From Aldehydirespirator sp965221605 (GTDB lineage Bacteria; Actinomycetota; Acidimicrobiia; Acidimicrobiales; Aldehydirespiratoraceae), in NCBI GenBank assembly GCA_965221605.1, contig CBDCSK010000009.1, positions 248,001-312,000 of the forward strand: a DNA stretch of 64,000 bases. Reading direction: 5' to 3'. The translations under genes and the position numbers were made by a program. Below, piece by piece: positions 63,432 to 64,000 of this stretch. The notes below the pieces were generated by a model. The model saw nothing but the letters and a program-made list of their open reading frames with translations. It had not been told where the DNA came from and did not search any database. How positions within the stretch are numbered: position 1 is the stretch's first letter; each line of letters begins with the position of its first letter.

Positions 63432-63680
63432 TCAGCCGCCGGCGGTCTGGGGGACGAAGTAGATCTGAGCGCCGTCCGCGACCGGCTCGTAGTCGGGGTG
63501 GGCGATGAGCAGGCCGTCGATCACCACCGAGACTCCGGACCGCAGGACGTCGCCCAGGCCCGGATAGCGCCGGTCCAGGTCATCGATGAGAGCGCCGACG
63601 GTGGCGCCCTCGGCCTCGATCTCGGCGACGCCGCCGGTCGGGCCCCGCAGGTTGGAGCTCAGGTGGACCCTGACCGGCAC
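63432..63680 (-). CDS. MoaD/ThiS-family sulfur carrier
   Basis: 82 residues of ubiquitin-like beta-grasp type, ending in the essential Gly-Gly (QTAGG). IEAEGATVGALIDDLDRRYPGL is typical of MoaD. As a thiocarboxylated carrier it could feed molybdopterin synthesis, which suits the adjacent molybdopterin dehydrogenase gene. ThiS or another sulfur pathway is possible. Confidence 0.8.
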   Translation of the reverse strand: MPVRVHLSSNLRGPTGGVAEIEAEGATVGALIDDLDRRYPGLGDVLRSGVSVVIDGLLIAHPDYEPVADGAQIYFVPQTAGG

Positions 63681-63699
63681 CCGACCCCTCCCGGAGCGG

Positions 63700-64000
63700 C
63701 TATGCGCCGTTGGACGTGATGGCGTCCAGCACCCTGATGGGCGACATCGGCAGGTCGCGCAGACGGCAGCCGGTGGCGTTGTGGATGGCGTTGGCCACCG
63801 CCGGTATCGGCGGCACGATGCCGGTCTCGCCCACGCCGCGCACGCCGTAGGGATGGGCCGGGTTGGGGACCTCCACGATGATGGCGTCGATCATCGGCAG
63901 GTCCGAGGCCACCGGCACCCGGTAGTCGAGGAAGCTGGGGTTCTCCATCACGCCGTCGGAGTCGTAGATGTACTCCTCGTTGAGGGCCCAGCCCACGCCC
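63700..64000 (-). CDS. Molybdopterin-binding dehydrogenase large chain, C-terminal part
   Basis: The 5' end lies beyond the right edge. The visible 99 residues (GWALNEEYIYDSDGVMENPS, HPYGVRGVGETGIVPPIPAV) are the C-terminus of xanthine dehydrogenase-type large subunits; the Glu in GVGETG is the catalytic base. The substrate (purine, CO or aldehyde) is not readable from this part. Confidence 0.85.
   Translation of the reverse strand, partial: GVGWALNEEYIYDSDGVMENPSFLDYRVPVASDLPMIDAIIVEVPNPAHPYGVRGVGETGIVPPIPAVANAIHNATGCRLRDLPMSPIRVLDAITSNGA

Overview
The window is high-GC DNA with actinobacterial gene content: a fused ispDF, a Crp-type regulator, an actinobacterial-style cytochrome P450, methylmalonyl-CoA mutase with MeaB, and Thr/Pro-linker lipoproteins. 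I infer an Actinomycetota genome, plausibly of the class Acidimicrobiia. The lineage is inference and no rRNA gene is present to test it. I saw no tRNA, rRNA or CRISPR array.

Layout. 0-15 kb is mostly housekeeping and lipid or xenobiotic metabolism: haloalkane dehalogenase (cut by the left edge), a small toxin-antitoxin-like pair, Fpg/Nei glycosylase, EngB, class V aminotransferase, nitronate monooxygenase, a decayed acyl-CoA dehydrogenase, P450, a CBS-less IMPDH/GMP reductase, an SDR, a glycerophosphodiesterase lipoprotein, RlmB, IspDF and Crp. 15-26.6 kb is an accessory island. It holds a UvrD-like helicase, a DarT-like DNA ADP-ribosyltransferase and an ADP-ribosylglycohydrolase joined by ATGA overlaps, a coiled-coil membrane protein, an ATPase remnant, a GHKL-ATPase plus double phosphoribosyltransferase-like pair, a pilin-like protein and a tyrosine integrase. 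26.7-42.7 kb returns to metabolism: MeaB/MutB, epimerase, tandem SDRs, VOC protein, small fatty-acid-hydroxylase-like protein, SLH/metallopeptidase surface protein, an IS1380 copy inside a LysM gene, sulfoacetaldehyde acetyltransferase, cytochrome c and a copper ATPase.

42.8-46.9 kb carries an AlbA_2/HATPase plus PHP-SMC ATPase pair, followed by hisC. 48-63.2 kb is a dense defence island: a PD-(D/E)XK-like protein, a frameshifted nuclease-NACHT protein, and a type I restriction system. The order on the minus strand is hsdM, hicA, two hicB, hsdS (broken by an IS630-family remnant), an MNT/HEPN pair, a second MNT with a decayed HEPN, hsdR and a YgjP-type metallopeptidase. The right edge holds a MoaD/ThiS protein and the end of a molybdopterin dehydrogenase.

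One technical feature matters for reading the annotation. Between 30.3 and 39.9 kb, five genes are broken by nine frameshifts, each explained by one extra base, mostly in or beside a short G/C run. I read these mainly as sequence errors and annotate the genes as single units.

The strongest candidates for undescribed biology are the helicase-DarT-ADP-ribosylglycohydrolase operon (15078-18909) and the GHKL/PRTase-like pair (20871-24541).
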